NCBI GenBank assembly: GCA_003154055.1
Contig: PMCH01000173.1
Location: forward strand, 4,234-14,549
Length of the DNA stretch: 10,316 nt
Reading direction: 5' to 3'
Origin: Acidobacteriaceae bacterium
GTDB lineage: Bacteria; Acidobacteriota; Terriglobia; Terriglobales; Acidobacteriaceae
A program made the translations under genes and the position numbers. The notes under the pieces are model-generated. The model was not told where the DNA came from. It did no database searches and saw nothing but the letters and a program-made list of their open reading frames with translations. This document shows positions 7,475-10,316 of the stretch, piece by piece; within the stretch, counting starts at the first letter, position 1; every line of letters starts with the position of its first letter.

Positions 7475-8878
7475 TCAGGAAGATTGGACGGGCAGAGCAA
7501 ACTCGGGAACTGCAGGAATCCGAATCTCCACCTCGAGCCCGCCTCCCGGACGATTGGATGCGCGCACCAGCCCACCGTGCAGCCTGATTGCACGATCAGT
7601 GATGGATAATCCTAGACCTGCCCCGCCGGTCTGCCGGTTGCGGGCGTCGTCCAGTCGGTAGAAGGGCTGAAAGATCCTTTCCAGATCCTGGGACGGAACG
7701 CCCGGACCGGAGTCGAGTACCCGGATGACAATGTCTCCTGCCGGATTGGCGTTTTCCCGCTCCAGCCGGATTTCAACCGTGGTCCCATCGGCGGTATAGC
7801 GGGTGGCGTTCCGGACCACGTTTTCGATGGCGCTCCGCAACAGGTCGGGGTCGGCGTCCACCAGGTATTCGTCCGAGGTTTCCGTGACCACCCGGCAACG
7901 GCCGGGGGTCTCGTACTCGGCGTCGTGCCCAACCTGTTCCACCAGTTCCCGCAGAGACAGTCGGGTCCGGTGCAGGCCGTCAGTGCCCGTTTCCAACCTG
8001 GAGATGGTGAGCAGCCTCTGGATCAACTGGTTCAGCCGGTCCGTCTCAAGCTCGATCCGGTTGAGCGCGCTCTCCAGCTCCGGCGCCGCACGATGCCGGG
8101 CCAGTCCAAGTGCGACGCTCAGCCTGGCCAGTGGAGACCGCAGCTCATGCGAAACGTCTTTGAGCAGGCGGGACTGCGCCTCGACCAGGCTCTCGATGCG
8201 TTCCGCCATCTGATCAAAGTCGCGCATGAGCTCCGCCAATTCGTCGCGCCGTCCGCGTAACGGAGCCCCGGCACGCGCACTCAGGTCTCCCGCCGCGAGA
8301 CGCTGCGCTGCCTGACGCAGGCGAGTCACTGGGCTGGTCAGCGACCAAGCCAGCAAGTAGCACATCAGTCCCGACGTAATGACAAGGATCCCGATCCCAA
8401 GTCCCGGAATGTCATGCGGTCCGAAAAACAGCCTCGGTCCTGGCGGTAGCACCATCACGAGCGCGTAGCGTTTCCCATCCAGCGTCAGTGACTGGCGGAA
8501 GATGCGGTTCGGCAGCAGGTTGTCGATCCAACCGCGGTGGTGTGGTGGACCGCCGTGCAGGAAGCCCTCTGGAGGTGGCCCACCCGGCCCAGCCTCTTCC
8601 ATCCGAGGAGGCCCAAGCCGTCCAGAGAGTTCATGGCCCGACGAATCGAAAACCATTGCCCAGACGTGCTGGGTTCGCCAAAGTTCTTCCACGTAGTCGC
8701 GGACGGCGCTCTCGCCTCCGCTCTGGTGCGCATTCACGATTTCCGCCAAAATCTGCGGCCCTTCACCCTCGATATGCCGGGACGGGCTCAAAGCAATCGT
8801 GGCCAGGATCGCCAACACGATAAACAGCGCCACCGCTGCCCAGAACGACAAAAAAATCTTCAGGAAAAGGCTCTTCAT
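7475..8878 (-). CDS. cpxA: CpxA-like envelope-stress sensor histidine kinase
   Basis: This encodes 467 residues, close to E. coli CpxA in length. Order: TM1 (about 7-30), periplasmic sensor (31-155), TM2 (158-180), HAMP (about 180-233), then DHp and ATPase domains. Phospho-acceptor His244 lies in DVSHELRSPLARL; the N-box has Asn353 and Asn357 (ENVVRNATRY), G1 is D389-S-G-P-G, the F-box is IFQPFYRLD and G2 is GGAGLGLS (418-425). All catalytic motifs are intact. Stretches such as AWSLTSPVTRLRQAA and FYRLDDARNRQTGG parallel CpxA. The sensor domain carries a Gly/Pro/His-rich insert (about 89-116, including LHGGPPHHRGW) that I do not recall in enterobacterial CpxA and that might bind metal. Its ATG overlaps the regulator's stop as ATGA, implying translational coupling. 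It should autophosphorylate and pass phosphate to the adjacent regulator. Confidence 0.93.
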   Translation of the reverse strand: MKSLFLKIFLSFWAAVALFIVLAILATIALSPSRHIEGEGPQILAEIVNAHQSGGESAVRDYVEELWRTQHVWAMVFDSSGHELSGRLGPPRMEEAGPGGPPPEGFLHGGPPHHRGWIDNLLPNRIFRQSLTLDGKRYALVMVLPPGPRLFFGPHDIPGLGIGILVITSGLMCYLLAWSLTSPVTRLRQAAQRLAAGDLSARAGAPLRGRRDELAELMRDFDQMAERIESLVEAQSRLLKDVSHELRSPLARLSVALGLARHRAAPELESALNRIELETDRLNQLIQRLLTISRLETGTDGLHRTRLSLRELVEQVGHDAEYETPGRCRVVTETSDEYLVDADPDLLRSAIENVVRNATRYTADGTTVEIRLERENANPAGDIVIRVLDSGPGVPSQDLERIFQPFYRLDDARNRQTGGAGLGLSITDRAIRLHGGLVRASNRPGGGLEVEIRIPAVPEFALPVQSS

Positions 8879-9594
8879 TTCCTGGCCTTCGCCCCCGGCC
8901 GCGCAAACATGTAACCCACGCCGCGGATCGTTTTGATGTGGTCGCCGCTCTCCTCGGAATCTCCGAGCTTCCGGCGCACCTTGCTGACGTGCATATCAAT
9001 GCTGCGGTCGAACGCCATGAATTTCCGGCTGAGAACGGCGTTGACCAGCCGCTCGCGAGTCACCACCCGTCCCGCTTCGCGCAGCAAGACCTCCAACAGA
9101 TTGAACTCCACGGAAGTCAACTCGACCGGGGCGCCCGCTCGCAACACCGTGCGGGTAGCGGGATCCAGCTCGACATCGCCGACTAGCAGAACCTCGGGCA
9201 CGGCTTCAGCACCCTGGTTCGGCTTGGTGCGGCGCATCACGGCGCGGATGCGCGCCACCAGTTCCCTCGGGTTGAAGGGCTTGGGCAGATAATCGTCGGC
9301 GCCGATTTCCAAGCCAACGATGCGGTCCACATCCTCGCCGCGGGCGGTCAGCAGCACCACGGGAATCTTGGAAACGCTGCGGATCCGGCGCAACACCTCG
9401 AAGCCATTGATGCCCGGCAGCATCACGTCCAGCACCACCATGGCGTACTCGCCGGAGATCGCTTGCAGCAGGCCCTGCTCGCCGTCATGAACCGATTTCG
9501 CGGTGAAGCCTTCGGCGGCCAGGTACTCCTGCACCAGGCCACAGAGCTCAATGTCGTCATCCACTACCAGAATGCAATCCATTTTTCTACTCAT
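8875..9594 (-). CDS. cpxR: CpxR-like OmpR-family response regulator
   Basis: This encodes 239 residues (E. coli CpxR has 232). The receiver domain (about 5-122) shows acidic pocket Asp12/Asp13, phospho-acceptor Asp56 in VVLDVMLPG, Thr83 and Lys105 (LPKPF). A winged-helix DNA-binding domain follows (about 137-232), with AFDRSIDMHVSKVRRKLG in the recognition region and the final wing IRGVGYMF. These segments closely resemble CpxR (FDRAIDMHI, LTARG, LPKPFN.RELVARIRA). The start is uncertain: adjacent ATGs at 9597 and 9594 follow AAGG (complement of 9604-9607), and ATG at 9582 would give the length nearest to CpxR. It forms an overlapping operon with the kinase. The presence of CpxR-type boxes upstream supports its identity and suggests autoregulation together with control of the divergent Spy-like gene. 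Confidence 0.93.
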   Translation of the reverse strand: MSRKMDCILVVDDDIELCGLVQEYLAAEGFTAKSVHDGEQGLLQAISGEYAMVVLDVMLPGINGFEVLRRIRSVSKIPVVLLTARGEDVDRIVGLEIGADDYLPKPFNPRELVARIRAVMRRTKPNQGAEAVPEVLLVGDVELDPATRTVLRAGAPVELTSVEFNLLEVLLREAGRVVTRERLVNAVLSRKFMAFDRSIDMHVSKVRRKLGDSEESGDHIKTIRGVGYMFARPGAKARK

Positions 9595-9623
9595 CATTAA
9601 ACACCTTGGCCTGCTGCCTCTCG

Positions 9624-9638
9624 GTAAAGATTTGTGAT
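9624..9638 (+). promoter_or_regulatory. Degenerate CpxR-type box near the regulator gene
   Basis: GTAAA (9624-9628), N5, GTGAT (9634-9638, two mismatches). The nine bases at 9622-9630 are an exact inverted copy of 9733-9741, part of the main array. Its position 30 bases before the regulator start would allow feedback control. Confidence 0.4.
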
Positions 9639-9639
9639 T

Positions 9640-9700
9640 AATCGGGTGATCGAAAACCCCACGTTTTCCAACGGATTCTTGATCACCCAATGACCCGATT
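9640..9700. repeat. Composite palindrome in the divergent promoter region
   Basis: Three nested inverted pairs are present: AATCGGGT (9640-9647) with ACCCGATT (9693-9700), GGGTGATC (9644-9651) with GATCACCC (9681-9688), and GAAAAC (9652-9657) with GTTTTC (9663-9668). The first two share GGGT, so they are alternative pairings. It may be an operator or an mRNA leader structure; no T-tract follows, so it is not an intrinsic terminator. Confidence 0.5.
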
Positions 9701-9703
9701 TGC

Positions 9704-9739
9704 TTTACAAAACTTTACCGCTCTTGACCGACTCTTTAC
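9704..9739 (-). promoter_or_regulatory. CpxR-type box array
   Basis: TTTAC (9704-9708), N5, TTTAC (9714-9718), N5, TTGAC (9724-9728, one mismatch), N6, TTTAC (9735-9739). The first pair is a perfect reverse complement of the known CpxR consensus GTAAA-N5-GTAAA. Half-site starts are 10, 10 and 11 bases apart, so all face one side of the helix, as expected for tandem OmpR-family dimers. Confidence 0.7.
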
Positions 9740-9818
9740 CGCATCTTTTGCGAAGAAGTGTTTCTATGAACCAGATGCTCCGGGCCTGCCTCCCGGACCT
9801 GAGGAGGAAAGAGGAAAC

Positions 9819-10307
9819 ATGAAAACTACTTATCTTCGTATTCTCGCAGTAGCCGCCGTTCTGGTACTGGCGGTGGCCGGGCTGGCACAAGGAATGCACG
9901 GCGGCCCGGGCGGTCCGATGGGCCACGAATTTCCGTTCGGCGGCCACATGCTGCATTTCTTCAGCGACTACCTCGATCTGACCAGCGCGCAGCAGGAACA
10001 GGTCAAGGGCATCATGGAGAAGGAAAAACCCGCCATCAAGTCCGCCATGCAGCAGATGGGGCAGTTCCATAGCCAGATGCGCACCCTCGAAGAGGCCAGC
10101 ACGTTCGACGAGGCCAAGGTTCGCGCCCTCGCCGCCCAGCAGTCGCAGGCCATGACCGAGATGATCGTGCAGAAGGCCCGCGTGAAGAACGAGCTCCTGC
10201 AGGTTCTGACGGCGGACCAGAAAACCAAACTGGCGGCGTTTGAGGCCAAGCACGAGCAGCGCATGCAGCATCACATGCAGAGCGGGCAGGACCCGAATTC
10301 CGACTAG
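9819..10307 (+). CDS. Spy/CpxP-family periplasmic stress protein
   Basis: This encodes 162 residues. A signal peptide covers about residues 1-23 (hydrophobic AVAAVLVLAVAG, then LAQ), so the product is periplasmic. A Gly/His/Met/Pro-rich stretch follows (25-46, MHGGPGGPMGHE). The rest is highly helical and charged, with the two LTxxQ motifs that define the family at 54-58 (LTSAQ) and 130-134 (LTADQ); there is no Cys. In known systems Spy is an ATP-independent periplasmic chaperone, CpxP inhibits CpxA, and ZraP binds zinc. Which role applies here is not decidable, but divergence from a CpxRA-like operon and the CpxR-type boxes make a CpxP/Spy role likely. The start at 9819 is chosen for the purine-rich site (GAGGAGG at 9801-9807 and GAGG at 9811-9814) and the signal peptide; the in-frame ATG at 9690 precedes the promoter elements. 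Confidence 0.9.
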   Translation: MKTTYLRILAVAAVLVLAVAGLAQGMHGGPGGPMGHEFPFGGHMLHFFSDYLDLTSAQQEQVKGIMEKEKPAIKSAMQQMGQFHSQMRTLEEASTFDEAKVRALAAQQSQAMTEMIVQKARVKNELLQVLTADQKTKLAAFEAKHEQRMQHHMQSGQDPNSD

Positions 10308-10316
10308 GCGTTCCCA

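Larger units (their letters stand above)
9595..9818. promoter_or_regulatory. Divergent control region between cpxR-like and spy-like genes
   Basis: These 224 bases hold no gene. They contain a CpxR-type box array on the Spy-like side (9704-9739), an inverted GGTAAAG half-site near the regulator gene (9623-9629) and a composite palindrome between them (9640-9700). A weak -10-like TATGAA (9765-9770) would put transcription start near 9777, with the array at roughly -73 to -38, a fitting place for an activator. No good -35 hexamer is seen at the matching spacing, as is common for activator-dependent promoters. Confidence 0.6.

Noticed and set aside
9724..9729. TTGACC as a -35 hexamer of the Spy-like gene
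   Set aside because: No -10-like sequence lies 16-18 bases downstream. The bases fit better as a half-site in the phased array.
9690..9818. Longer N-terminus for the Spy-like protein from the ATG at 9690
   Set aside because: It would place the CpxR-type boxes inside the gene and bury the signal peptide 43 residues from the N-terminus. The ATG at 9819 has a strong ribosome binding site.

Overview
The window is GC-rich bacterial chromosomal DNA with dense, ordinary gene packing. It shows no insertion sequence, phage gene, CRISPR array, rRNA or tRNA. The gene families suggest a Gram-negative, LPS-bearing soil-type bacterium, most likely an Acidobacteriota member. The clues are a secreted TPR protein, a DUF6632-like membrane protein, a PA-domain M28 peptidase, an LptF-LptG fused permease and a lactonase-type beta-propeller lipoprotein. 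This assignment comes from family recognition only, not from a search.

Left part (1-3674): a secreted TPR protein on + (from 60) is convergent with a small four-helix membrane protein on - (2012 to 1623). The TPR frame appears to break near base 1523, and its last 54 codons look out of frame. A secreted M28 zinc metallopeptidase (3674 to 2223, -) lies upstream of the small membrane gene. Middle (3809-6139, +): one long gene encodes both permease halves of the LPS exporter (LptF then LptG) in one chain. It is divergent from the peptidase gene and nearly abuts, tail to tail, a beta-propeller lipoprotein gene (7387 to 6149, -).

Right part (7475-10307): a Cpx-type envelope-stress module. Response regulator (9594 to 8875) and sensor kinase (8878 to 7475) overlap by ATGA on -. 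A periplasmic Spy/CpxP-family protein with two LTxxQ motifs (9819-10307, +) is transcribed divergently. The 224-base region between them holds a perfect TTTAC-N5-TTTAC sequence, the reverse complement of the classical CpxR box GTAAA-N5-GTAAA. It is part of a longer helically phased array of half-sites, next to a composite palindrome. The expected logic is that the kinase senses envelope damage, the regulator is phosphorylated at Asp56 and binds the array, and it induces the Spy-like chaperone and possibly its own operon. The beta-propeller gene lies 87 bases after the kinase and may be co-transcribed.

The most notable items are the phased CpxR-box array, the His/Gly/Pro-rich segments shared by the kinase sensor domain and the Spy-like protein, the LptFG fusion, and the probable frameshift in the TPR gene. 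I see no clearly undescribed system. The Cpx locus is the best candidate for follow-up.
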